Shown here in pieces: positions 9,366 through 17,614 of a stretch of 64,000 bases of DNA. The position numbers and the translations under genes are program-made. Source of the stretch: Microbacterium aurantiacum (GTDB taxonomy: Bacteria > Actinomycetota > Actinomycetes > Actinomycetales > Microbacteriaceae). Below the pieces are notes generated by a model that worked only from the letters and a program-made list of their open reading frames with translations, was not told the DNA's origin and made no database searches. The first letter of the stretch is position 1; each line of letters opens with the position of its first letter. The DNA lies in assembly GCF_021654035.1 (NCBI RefSeq), contig NZ_JAJPDW010000001.1, forward strand, positions 620,001 to 684,000, in the 5' to 3' direction.

Positions 9366-9371
9366 TAGCCT
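9366..9371 (+). promoter_or_regulatory. -10 box of the GH15 gene (leaderless)
   Basis: TAGCCT, 6 nt before the GTG at 9378. Confidence 0.6.
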
Positions 9372-9377
9372 GAACCC

Positions 9378-11189
9378 GTGGCCCCTTCATCCCCTTCCCA
9401 CGACGACCTCCGCGACTACGCACCGATCGGCGACGGCCGGACGATCGCGTTGATCGGTCGCCGTGGCCAGATCGACTGGCTTCCGCTGCCCAACCTGGAT
9501 TCGGCGCCCGTGTTCGCGCGCATCCTCGACGACGCCACCGGGGGCTGTATCGAGCTCGAGCCCGTCGGTGAGTACACCGTCCGCCGTCGCTACATCTCGC
9601 GCACGAACGTGCTCCAGACGACGTTCACGACGCCGACCGGGCGGGCGCGCGTGGTCGACGCGATGGTGACCGGCGTCGCCGGGCGCCTCCCCTGGGCGGA
9701 GCTGGCGCGCCGGATCGAGGGCATCGAGGGCACGGTCGAATTCCAGTGGGTGGTGCAGCCGGGGTCTCGCCTCCAGACCGCCGCTCCGTGGATCGAGCAG
9801 CACGCCGGGGCCGCCATCCTCCGCGTCGGCGGGGTCTCCCTCGCCGTCGTCGGCAGCGACCACGGACCCGATGCGCCCGACCCGGACGGCCCCCGCGGCC
9901 CGCTCCTGCGCGGCCGCTTCACGACATCCGCCGACTCCCGTCATCTGCTCGTCGTCGTCGCCACCGACGGGGAGCCCCTCCACCTCCCCGACCCGGCGAA
10001 CGTCGATCGGAGCGTGGACCGGACGATCGACGGCTGGCGCGCGTGGTCGAGGGAGTTCTCCTACGAAGGCCCCTGGGCGGATGCCGTGCAGCGCAGCGCT
10101 CTGGCACTGAAGCTTCTCGTCTACTCGCCCACCGGGGCGATCGCCGCCGCGGCGACGACGTCCCTCCCCGAGAATCCGCGCGGGGGGAAGAATTGGGACT
10201 ACCGCTTCGCGTGGGTGCGGGATCTCGCCTACACCGCCCACGCGCTGGTCCGCTTCGGGCTCCGGGAAGAGACCCACGCCGCGATCTCGTGGCTGCTGCG
10301 GACGATCCGCGAGAACGGGCCCGAGCTGCACGTCCTCTATTCGCTGCGCGGTGAGGTCACCGCCGGCGTCGAGAAGTTCGACGTCGACGGATGGAAGGGC
10401 ATCGGCCCGGTCGTGTCCGGAAATCCCGCACGCGACCAGCTGCAGCTCGGCGTGTACGGCGACCTCTTCGCCATCTGCCGCACCTATGTCGACGCGGGCA
10501 ACATCCTCGACGTCGCCACCGGCCGCATGCTCGCCGACATGGCCGACCGCACGTGCGATCTGTGGCGCAACCCCGATTCCGGGATGTGGGAGCTCCCCGA
10601 GATCCGCCATTACACCTCGTCGAAGATGGGGTGCTGGCAGGCGCTCAACGACGCCGCGTGGCTCGCCGATGAGGGCGCGATCCCCGGCAACGCCGACCGG
10701 TGGCGCGCCGAGCGCGAGCGCATCGCCCAGTGGGTGCACGAGTTCGGCTGGTCGGAGGATGCCGGCAGCTACGTGATGTATCCCGGCTCGTCCGATCTCG
10801 ACACCTCGGTGCTCCTCCACGCCGAGAGCGGTTTCGACCGCGGAGAACGGATGTCGGCCACCATCGACGCCCTCACGCGCGAGCTCGGCGCCGGCGACGG
10901 GCTTCTCTACCGCTACACCGGAATGGATGCCGAGGAGCACACGTTCGTGGCGTCCGCCTTCTGGTGCGCGGGAGCGCTCGCGTGCGTCGGCCGGCATGAC
11001 GAGGCGATCGCCGCGATGGACGCGCTCGTGGCCACGGCGAACGACGTCGGCATCTACGCGGAGATGATCTCCGCCGACGACGGCTCGTTCTGGGGCAACA
11101 CCCCGCAGGCGCTCAGCCACCTCGCGCTGGTGAGCGCGGCCCTGACGATCCGTGAGCTGGTCCCCGAGAAGACCCTCGGCACCCGCTGA
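9378..11189 (+). CDS. GH15 glycoside hydrolase (glucoamylase/trehalase-like)
   Basis: Cytoplasmic (alpha/alpha)6-barrel hydrolase, 603 aa, of the bacterial GH15 group that includes glucoamylases and actinobacterial trehalases. An N-terminal beta-sandwich domain (DYAPIGDGRTIALIGRRGQIDW) leads into the catalytic barrel with GGKNWDYRFAWVRDLAY, MWELPEIRHYTSSKMGCW (region of the catalytic acid) and GIYAEMIS (region of the base). No signal peptide is present. The GTG start is set by the leaderless promoter. The gene converges on the GMC oxidoreductase gene with a gap of only 4 bp. Whether it cleaves trehalose or alpha-glucan cannot be told from sequence alone. Confidence 0.92.
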   Translation: MAPSSPSHDDLRDYAPIGDGRTIALIGRRGQIDWLPLPNLDSAPVFARILDDATGGCIELEPVGEYTVRRRYISRTNVLQTTFTTPTGRARVVDAMVTGVAGRLPWAELARRIEGIEGTVEFQWVVQPGSRLQTAAPWIEQHAGAAILRVGGVSLAVVGSDHGPDAPDPDGPRGPLLRGRFTTSADSRHLLVVVATDGEPLHLPDPANVDRSVDRTIDGWRAWSREFSYEGPWADAVQRSALALKLLVYSPTGAIAAAATTSLPENPRGGKNWDYRFAWVRDLAYTAHALVRFGLREETHAAISWLLRTIRENGPELHVLYSLRGEVTAGVEKFDVDGWKGIGPVVSGNPARDQLQLGVYGDLFAICRTYVDAGNILDVATGRMLADMADRTCDLWRNPDSGMWELPEIRHYTSSKMGCWQALNDAAWLADEGAIPGNADRWRAERERIAQWVHEFGWSEDAGSYVMYPGSSDLDTSVLLHAESGFDRGERMSATIDALTRELGAGDGLLYRYTGMDAEEHTFVASAFWCAGALACVGRHDEAIAAMDALVATANDVGIYAEMISADDGSFWGNTPQALSHLALVSAALTIRELVPEKTLGTR

Positions 11190-11193
11190 CCGC

Positions 11194-12747
11194 TCAGGCC
11201 GCCCGAGAGGCCAGCATCCGGTCCGCCGTCCGCAGTGACAGCGCCATCTGTGCGAGGCACGGGTTCGCCGACAGTGCGCTCGGGAAGGTCGAGTTGTCGC
11301 ACACCCACAGGTTCGGGATGTCGTGGCTCCGCCCGTCCGGATCGACGACGCCCTCCGCGGGATCGGCACTCATGCGGCACGTGCCGAGGGTGTGGGCCGT
11401 GCGGGCGAGCACACGTGTCTCGCGCGCACCGGCTGCTTCGAGGATGCCGGTGAGTGTGCGCGCCGCGTGCCGGTCGAGCGCCTCTTCGTTCGCCCCCGGG
11501 GTGAACGTGATCTCGGCCCGCGGGACACCGAACTCGTCCACCTCGTCGGTGAGGACGAGGCGGTTCTGCTCGGCCGGAAGGCATTCGCCGTTGATCCCGA
11601 CGCCGACGGAGTACTGCCACGCGTCGAGGGCATCCATGAGTTCCTGACCCCACAGGCCGCCGCCGCGCACGAGGGTGGTGGCGTAGGTGACGGGCATGAC
11701 CCCGAGGCTCTGGATCAGATAGCCGCCGGCGAAGTCGACACCGGTAGGACGGACGAAGTCTTCGCTGATGAGCGACGACGGGTAGCCGCGGTAGCCGCGG
11801 ATCTGCGCGTCGAAGCGCCCCCACACCTGCAGCGCGCCATGGGCGAGGAAGTTCCGCCCCACCGCGCCGCTCGAGTTCGCGAGGCCGGTGTGCAAGAGGA
11901 GGCGCGGAGTCTCCACGCCCCCCGCCGCGAGGACGAGGGTCGCGCACCGCTGCCGCACCTCCAGACCGGCGCGCGTGTAGACGACGGCCGACACGTGTCC
12001 GCGGGCGTCGAGCTCGATCCCGTGCACGGTGCTGTCCGGGCGGATCTCGGCACCGGCGGCGACCGCGGCGGGGAGGTAGGTGTTCGCGGTGGTGGCCTTT
12101 GCGTCGCTCCGGTCTCCCTGGTGGATGCTGCCGAAATTCAGGTTTCGTGACCGGCGCCCGTAGTGCGGCTGGTCGTGGTCGCGCGTGAGGATCGCCGCCG
12201 GCGCGGTGGCTGTGCGGATGCCCTCGCGCGCGCAGCCGTCCGCGACGACGTCCGCGGGGGCGTTCCGCGCGACCGCCGGCCAGTGGTACTCGCGCCCCTC
12301 GTCCCACGGATACGGCGTCGGGCCGGAGACGCCGACGGTGCGCTCGACCTCTTCGATGTAGCGGGTGAGCTCACCGGGGTCGACGGGCCAGTCGGCGCCG
12401 ACGCCGAATTCCGACCGCAGCCGCAGGTCGCGCGCGTCGGGACGCGGGGTGAACGCCCCCCAGTGCAGGGTGCCGCCACCGACCCCGCGCCCGCTGTTGT
12501 TGGGCCCGAATGCGGTGGGCGCTTCGCCACCGCTGATCCGCTCCGACATCCAGTTCACGCGGGTGCCTTCGGCCTCGTCGGGGACGAAGTCGGTGACGTC
12601 GAAGTTCGGCCCGGCCTCGAGCGCGACGACCCGGAGGCCGGCCTTCGCGAGCCGCGCGAGGAGCGGGCCGCCGCCGGCGCCGGTGCCGACCACCACGACG
12701 TCCACAGTCTCGTCGATGGGATAGGTGCGCATGCCGGAGAGGTTCAT
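11194..12747 (-). CDS. GMC-family FAD oxidoreductase
   Basis: FAD-dependent alcohol/sugar oxidoreductase, 517 aa. The FAD-binding Rossmann motif VVVVGTGAGGGPLLARLAKAG lies near residue 17, GGGTLHWGAF follows, and the C-terminal signature is AHTLGTCRMS with NLWVCDNSTFPSALSANP. This belongs to the gluconate/sorbosone/fructose dehydrogenase large-subunit branch. The ATG at 12747 overlaps the upstream stop (ATGA), so it is translated from the same transcript as the hydrolase-subunit-3 fusion. That protein supplies the small-subunit-like partner, so the pair probably forms a dehydrogenase complex. Confidence 0.9.
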   Translation of the reverse strand: MNLSGMRTYPIDETVDVVVVGTGAGGGPLLARLAKAGLRVVALEAGPNFDVTDFVPDEAEGTRVNWMSERISGGEAPTAFGPNNSGRGVGGGTLHWGAFTPRPDARDLRLRSEFGVGADWPVDPGELTRYIEEVERTVGVSGPTPYPWDEGREYHWPAVARNAPADVVADGCAREGIRTATAPAAILTRDHDQPHYGRRSRNLNFGSIHQGDRSDAKATTANTYLPAAVAAGAEIRPDSTVHGIELDARGHVSAVVYTRAGLEVRQRCATLVLAAGGVETPRLLLHTGLANSSGAVGRNFLAHGALQVWGRFDAQIRGYRGYPSSLISEDFVRPTGVDFAGGYLIQSLGVMPVTYATTLVRGGGLWGQELMDALDAWQYSVGVGINGECLPAEQNRLVLTDEVDEFGVPRAEITFTPGANEEALDRHAARTLTGILEAAGARETRVLARTAHTLGTCRMSADPAEGVVDPDGRSHDIPNLWVCDNSTFPSALSANPCLAQMALSLRTADRMLASRAA

Positions 12748-14120
12748 GAGGGGTCTTCCGTGGAGGAGAGGATGCCGAGGGAGGGGGGTTCCCACGCGTC
12801 GCGGCGATCGGCGCGGAGCTCCGAGAATCCGGGATCCGACGTGCCGACGCCCGTGACGAATCCGTCGAAGGCGATCCGCGCCGAGGACGCGGGGTGCGAG
12901 ACCCACGCCTGTGCGAGGTCGACGCGGAGGTCCTCGAACCAGCGGCGCGTGGTGTCGGCATCCCACGGGGATCCGTCGAACCCGTCGCCGGCGATGATCT
13001 GCGCGATGAGGGCGTCCTGTGCGGCGGTGCCGTCCGGCCACACCGCGGCCAGGGCGTCGAGTCCGGCGCGGGCGGCGGCGGCATCCGTCGGCAGCCCCGG
13101 CGGGCGCCAGCCGTCTCCGCGGCCCTCGGCGAGGTCGCGGTCGAGGCGGAGCGCGAGATCGAAGCGGTCGGCGGCGGCGCGCGGAACGAGGCGTGAGGCC
13201 AGCGCGCGCAGCATCGTCAGCTGCGGCGGCGTGAGAGCCTGCGGGCCCGCGTCGACGTCGTCGGCGAGAGCCCGGCGGGAGAGGATGCCGCGCGTCTCGG
13301 GATCGGTCCGCTCGGACGCGATGATCCGACCCCAGTCCGAGGGAACAGGCGCGGACGCCGCGAGGATGCGCTCCCACAGTCGCGCGATCGCGGCGGCGAC
13401 CTCGCGCGGTCGCTCGTAGGGGAGCAGATGCCCGGTGTCGGAGAGTGCGATCACCTCGGCGCGGGGGAGGAGGTCGGTGATCAGACCCGGCTGGGCGTCG
13501 GCCCCGAGGTCCTCGTCCGCGTCGCCGGCGAGGACCACGGCCGGAAGATCGGCGATGTCGAGACCGTCCCGGACATCCTGGCGGCTTCCGGTCTCGAGCC
13601 ATCGGCGCCAGGCGAGGGGCGACATCCGCTGCACCTGGGCGATCGCGGTCGTCTCGGTGTCGGGGTCGAGTGGCGCGGCGACGTTCTCCGAGACGAAGTC
13701 GTGGGCGTGCTGTGCCGAGATCGGCCCGTCCGCCACCCACGCGAGCATGCGCTCGCGACGTTCCTCGTCCATCGGTTCGCGCGTGGTCGGCGACGGGGCG
13801 AGGAGGACGAGTCCGGCGAGCCCGAACAGCGGGGCATCCCCGCGGAGAACGCGATCGGCGACGACGGCGGCGATCTTGCCACCCATGCTGTGGCCGCAGA
13901 GGATCCACGGTCCGCCCGTCGCGCGCGCGGCGATCGCGGCGACGACGGCGTCGGCGACGGCGGCGACACCGGCGTCGGCGGCATCCAGTGCGTCGCCGTG
14001 TCCGGGAAGGTCGATGCCGACGACGTCGAAGCGCTCGGGCAGGTGCGCGGCGATCGGTGCGGCCGCCTCGCCCGCGAAACCGAGGCCCGGGAGCACGTAG
14101 ACCGTGCAGACGGGTGTCAC
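12744..14120 (-). CDS. Fusion: alpha/beta hydrolase + gluconate 2-dehydrogenase subunit 3-like domain
   Basis: Two-domain protein of 458 aa. Residues 1 to about 255 are an alpha/beta hydrolase with PGLGFAGEAA (oxyanion loop), the nucleophile elbow CGHSMGGK (Ser78), an acid in LAGDADED (near 200-204) and the catalytic His in SDTGHLLPY (His231). From about residue 270 to the C-terminus the sequence resembles subunit 3 of membrane gluconate 2-dehydrogenases (LTMLRALASRLVPRAAADRFDL-like). The triad looks intact. The GTG start overlaps the upstream SDR stop (GTGA) and the stop overlaps the GMC start (ATGA). A role in hydrolysing a lactone made by the GMC enzyme is inference. Confidence 0.85.
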   Translation of the reverse strand: MTPVCTVYVLPGLGFAGEAAAPIAAHLPERFDVVGIDLPGHGDALDAADAGVAAVADAVVAAIAARATGGPWILCGHSMGGKIAAVVADRVLRGDAPLFGLAGLVLLAPSPTTREPMDEERRERMLAWVADGPISAQHAHDFVSENVAAPLDPDTETTAIAQVQRMSPLAWRRWLETGSRQDVRDGLDIADLPAVVLAGDADEDLGADAQPGLITDLLPRAEVIALSDTGHLLPYERPREVAAAIARLWERILAASAPVPSDWGRIIASERTDPETRGILSRRALADDVDAGPQALTPPQLTMLRALASRLVPRAAADRFDLALRLDRDLAEGRGDGWRPPGLPTDAAAARAGLDALAAVWPDGTAAQDALIAQIIAGDGFDGSPWDADTTRRWFEDLRVDLAQAWVSHPASSARIAFDGFVTGVGTSDPGFSELRADRRDAWEPPSLGILSSTEDPS

Positions 14121-15016
14121 GGGGTGATCATCCCGCCGTTGACGTTGAGCGTCGCGCCCGAGACATAACTCGACTCCGACGAGGCGAGGAAGACGTACGC
14201 CGGCGCCAGCTCGGCCGGCTGGCCGGATCGCTGGTAGGTGTTCTCGTCGTCGAAGGCCTGCATCTGCTCGTCCGAGACGCCGTCCGAAACCTGCAGGGCC
14301 GTCCACACCGGGCCGGGGGCGACCACGTTCACACGGATGCCGCGATCGGCGAGCTGCACGGCGAGACCCTTGGAGAGGTTGTTGATCGCCGCCTTCGTCG
14401 CGGCGTAGTCGAGACGGTCCGGAGCGGGCTTGTACGCCTCGAGGGATGCGGTGTTGATGATGCTGGAACCGGCGGGAAGGTGGGCGAGGGCGGCCTTGGT
14501 GAGCCAGAACGGCGCGAAGAGGTTCGTGCGGAAGGTGAGCTCGAACTGCTCGTCGCTGAGGTCCTCCACGCGGTCCACCGCGATCTGGCGGCCGGCATTG
14601 TTGACGAGGATGTCGAGGCCGCCGAGCAGTGCCACGGCCTCTTCGATGATCTCGCGGCACCGGGCCGCATCGGCGATGTCGGCGATGATCGCGTGACCCT
14701 GGGCTCCGGCATCCGCGATGAGTTCGAGGATGTGCGCGGCGTCCTCGGTCTCGTCGGGCAGGTGCACGATCACCACATCGGCGCCCTCGCGCGCGAACGC
14801 GATCGCGGTGGCGCCGCCGATTCCCGAGTCGCCGCCGGTGATGAGCGCCTTGCGGCCCGCCAGCCGACCCGTGCCGCGGTAGGTCTTCTCGCCGAGATCG
14901 GGGACCGGCTGCATCCGCGCCTGCACGCCCGGTTCGGGCTGGTGCTGAAGCGGCGGCTCGACCCGCGCGTAGCGACGTACCGGGTCGTCGAACGTGTACT
15001 GGTCCGATGTGCTCAT
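14117..15016 (-). CDS. SDR-family oxidoreductase (YhdF/YhxC-like), copy 2
   Basis: NAD(P)-dependent SDR (299 aa). It has a charged N-terminal tail, the cofactor motif TGGDSGIGGA, NNAGR, and catalytic YAATKAAI, ending in VNGGMITP. It shares long stretches with the SDR at 8302 (ELAPAYVFLASSESSYV versus ELAPAFVFLASQESSYV), so the two are paralogues. The start MSTSDQYTF is set by a leaderless -10 (TATCGT) 6 nt upstream. It is the first gene of a three-gene operon with the hydrolase fusion and the GMC oxidoreductase, which suggests linked oxidation of an alcohol or sugar. Confidence 0.9.
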   Translation of the reverse strand: MSTSDQYTFDDPVRRYARVEPPLQHQPEPGVQARMQPVPDLGEKTYRGTGRLAGRKALITGGDSGIGGATAIAFAREGADVVIVHLPDETEDAAHILELIADAGAQGHAIIADIADAARCREIIEEAVALLGGLDILVNNAGRQIAVDRVEDLSDEQFELTFRTNLFAPFWLTKAALAHLPAGSSIINTASLEAYKPAPDRLDYAATKAAINNLSKGLAVQLADRGIRVNVVAPGPVWTALQVSDGVSDEQMQAFDDENTYQRSGQPAELAPAYVFLASSESSYVSGATLNVNGGMITP

Positions 15017-15022
15017 GCCGTC

Positions 15023-15028
15023 ACGATA
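15023..15028 (-). promoter_or_regulatory. -10 box of the SDR/hydrolase/GMC operon (leaderless)
   Basis: TATCGT on the minus strand, 6 nt before the ATG at 15016. Confidence 0.6.
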
Positions 15029-15112
15029 AGTCGGCCGCCGCATTCGGCCTCGGGGTTGCGGAAACCTCGCCGATGCGCAATCGGGTTGGCGGGCGGCCGT
15101 CGGGTCAGCGGC

Positions 15113-16115
15113 TCATCCGCTGCCGACCTCGTCGTCGTGTCGCGCATCGCGCAGCGGCGAGACGACGATGATGACCGCGGCGACGGCGAACACGACCGCG
15201 CCGACCACGAGCGTCGACGCGAAGCCGATCGCCGTCATCAGCAGCCCGGCGGCGAGGGCACCGACGAAGAACACGGCCCGATTGACGGTGCGGATCGTCG
15301 CGTTCATCCGGCCCTGGATCGCATCCGGCGCGACCGACTGGCGGTACGAGATGTCGTTCGCGTCCTCGATCCCCATCGCCGCGCCGTACAGGAGCTGAGC
15401 GCCCCCGACGACCGCGAGCGCGAGCACGACATCCGTCTCCGCGGTGAGTGGCGCGAACCCCAGCACCAGCCACGGGACGACGACCAGGGTGCGGCCGCAC
15501 AGGATCGCACGCCCGGCTCCCCAGCGGGCACCGAGCGACGGTGCGATGAGGGCCCCGGCGAAACCGTCGATCCCGGCGGCCGCCAGGGCGACGCCGAAGG
15601 CCCACGCCGGCAGCGCGAGTTCGCGCAACACGTACACCGCGAACACCGTCATCACGATGCTGTTGCCGAGGAACCAGACGTGCACAGACAGTGCGAGAGG
15701 GCGGAGAGTCGGACGCGCGTAGGTGAAACGCATGCCGTCGACGATCTCGTGACCGACGTGCCGACCGGCGGCGCGCCGGGGAGCCGGCGGCTCGACGGCG
15801 CGGGACGATCCGGGGGAGGAGGGGCTGGGCGGCGGAGTCAGCGAAGAGCGTCAGCACACCGAGCGTCAGGATGACGGCCGCGAGAGTGCCGAAGGTCAGC
15901 GTGTCGGTGAGGATCAGCACCGGGACCGCGGCGAGCACGAGGGCGCGTCCGACGCTGGTGATCACGAGGGTGCGCTGGCGACGCCACCGGTCCATCAGCG
16001 CGCCGACGAGGAATCCGAGCACGAGGTAGGGGGCGACGCTCAGCGCGCTGAGCACGCTGAGCTGCACCGGGGTGGCGTTCAACACCGTCACGATCAGGAT
16101 CTGGAAGGCGACTCC
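15113..16115 (-). pseudogene. MFS exporter remnant (internal deletion plus frameshift, 5' end lost)
   Basis: Two pieces of one MFS_3-type transporter lie in different frames. The first, read from about 16115 down to 15795, gives VAFQILIVTVLNATPVQLS and ends at FADSAAQPLLPRIVPR. The second, read to the stop at 15113, resumes with GHEIVDGMRFTYARPTLRPL and continues to DEVGSG. In intact relatives roughly 70-80 residues separate these segments, so a deletion removed the central part and shifted the frame. The first transmembrane segment also starts abruptly, right beside the next gene. No functional transporter can be made from this. A sequencing or assembly error is less likely because residues are missing, not just the frame. 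Confidence 0.8.
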
Positions 16116-16151
16116 CGCCCGGGGAACGCGGGCGTGGGGGAGGATGGGGGC

Positions 16152-16583
16152 ATGTTCACCGTGGCCGAGACGATCCTGATCGAGCGCGACCCCGCCGCGG
16201 TGTTCGCGTACCTGACCGACCCAGCGAACCGCTCGCGCTGGGACACGTCGGTGATCTCAGAGGAGATCACCTCGGCCCCGCCGGTGCGCCCCGGAACGAC
16301 CCTCCGCACGCGCATGCGGGTCATCGGCCGTGAGGTCGAGTACGACTGGCGTGTGACGCACTTCGAGCCGCCGGTCGTGATGGCGGCGCGCAGCAGCGCA
16401 GGGATCATGCCGACGACCCTGCGGTTCGACTTCGCCCCGCGCGGAGAGGCCTGCCACGTCCGCGCCGAGATCGAGGCGAGCCCCGGCGGGATGCTGCGCT
16501 TCGTCGAACCGGTCGTCGCCGACACGGTCCGCTCGACCCTCGCGCAGGGGCTCGCCCGCGCGAAGGCGCAGCTCGAGGCGTAG
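16152..16583 (+). CDS. SRPBCC/polyketide-cyclase-like small protein
   Basis: Protein of 143 aa with the START/SRPBCC helix-grip fold: MFTVAETILIERDPAAVFAYLTDPANRSRWD at the start and a long C-terminal helix ending ARAKAQLEA. Such proteins bind hydrophobic ligands in a cavity; no specific ligand is predictable. GGAGGA lies 9 nt before the ATG. Its 5' flank runs directly into the truncated 5' end of the MFS remnant, so its promoter region may have been changed by that deletion. Confidence 0.75.
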   Translation: MFTVAETILIERDPAAVFAYLTDPANRSRWDTSVISEEITSAPPVRPGTTLRTRMRVIGREVEYDWRVTHFEPPVVMAARSSAGIMPTTLRFDFAPRGEACHVRAEIEASPGGMLRFVEPVVADTVRSTLAQGLARAKAQLEA

Positions 16584-16602
16584 CCCGCGCGCGTTGGGGT
16601 GC

Positions 16603-16663
16603 GTTCACGTGGCAGGTGTCGCCGCCTCCCGCGCGCGGAGGCGGCGCCGAGCGCCACTTGAAC
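16603..16663. repeat. Intergenic palindromic repeat, copy A
   Basis: Outer arms GTTCACGTGGC (16603-16613) and GCCACTTGAACC (16653-16664) are inverted relatives. An inner stem GCCGCCTCC/GGAGGCGGC lies between them. It sits between convergent gene ends and resembles copies B (17428) and C (35329). Confidence 0.65.
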
Positions 16664-16668
16664 CACCG

Positions 16669-17331
16669 CTACTCGCGCGCGCCGACGGAGATCTGCGCCT
16701 CCGAGATCTCCCATACGCGCCGAGCGTCGCCCATCGAGCGCAACGGCTCCCACAGGTCCACCCGCGTCGGCGGACCGGCGACGACGCGCTTCGGTCCGTA
16801 GAACTCGTCGCCCGCGGCATCCGTCGCCGTCGCTGCACGAAGCGCCGGGAGCGCCGCCGACTGCGGCGTGCCGGTCACACCGATGCGGGAGAGCGCCCCG
16901 ATGATCCGGCGCTCGGGGGTCACGCGGGCGCGGCCCACTCCGGGCTGAGCGGCGAGAAGGTTCGTCGGCGAGACGCCCGGGTGCGACAGGTTGCTCGAAA
17001 TACCCCAGTTGCCCGCGTGGCTGCGAGCGTCGAGCTCACGCGCGAACAGCCCGACCGCGATCTTCGACGCCGAGTACGCCCGCATCGCGTCGTACTCCCG
17101 CTCGCCATCGATGTCGTCCCAGGGGATCGATCCCGACCGGGCGGCGATACTCGTCTGATGCGTGACGCGGGCGCGTCCGGCGCGCAGCAGCAGACGATGC
17201 GACTCCGCGACTTCCTCGCGGCGGAGCCCGCCGGTCCGCCGTCGCGGTCCGCGCGGGAGGCCCACGTCCTCGGGTTGGAGCGCTTCGCGGCGATGCCGGA
17301 GGAACGCCGCCAGGGCGGGTCGATCGATCAC
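16669..17331 (-). pseudogene. Chimeric remnant: MmyB-type XRE regulator N-terminus joined to SDR C-terminus
   Basis: A single open frame of 220 codons joins two unrelated gene pieces. The first 40 or so codons (ALAAFLRHRREALQPEDVGL, RRTGGLRREEVA) are the start of an MmyB-like helix-turn-helix regulator and stop just before its recognition helix. From RVTHQTSIAARSGSIPWDD onward the sequence is the C-terminal half of an SDR (YSASKIAVGLFARELD with catalytic Tyr/Lys, then NLSHPGVSPTNLLAAQPG). The SDR cofactor-binding half and the regulator's ligand domain are absent. The simplest reading is an in-frame deletion joining two neighbouring genes. The product would lack both DNA-binding and dehydrogenase activity. 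Confidence 0.75.
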
Positions 17332-17427
17332 GCGCGCGCCTTTCTCGAGGAGTTTCCCTTTCTACCCCGGCGCGGTGTGCGGAGCCACGGCCCACTGATC
17401 CACCCCTCACCGGTGTGCGGGACGGTT

Positions 17428-17484
17428 TCAGGTGGCAGGTGTGGCCGCGTCGAGCGCGCGGAGGCGGCGACACCTGCCACCTGA
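17428..17484. repeat. Intergenic palindromic repeat, copy B
   Basis: Perfect 15-bp arms TCAGGTGGCAGGTGT (17428-17442) and ACACCTGCCACCTGA (17470-17484) around a GC-rich loop of 27 nt. This is the best-conserved of the three copies. Confidence 0.75.
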
Positions 17485-17523
17485 GGGCGCCCGCGGCGAT
17501 GTCCGCGGCCCCGGAGACCAGAG

Positions 17524-17564
17524 CACCCCCGCGCCGACGGAGTGACGTCCGCGGCGCGGGGGTG
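17524..17564 (-). terminator. Terminator of the GH10 xylanase gene
   Basis: Arms CACCCCCGCGCC (17524-17535) and GGCGCGGGGGTG (17553-17564) pair perfectly, 50 bp downstream of the xylanase stop. Confidence 0.75.
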
Positions 17565-17614
17565 GTGGGTTCGCCCTCGTGGCGGAGGCCCGGAGCCGCC
17601 GCGAGAGCTGCTCG

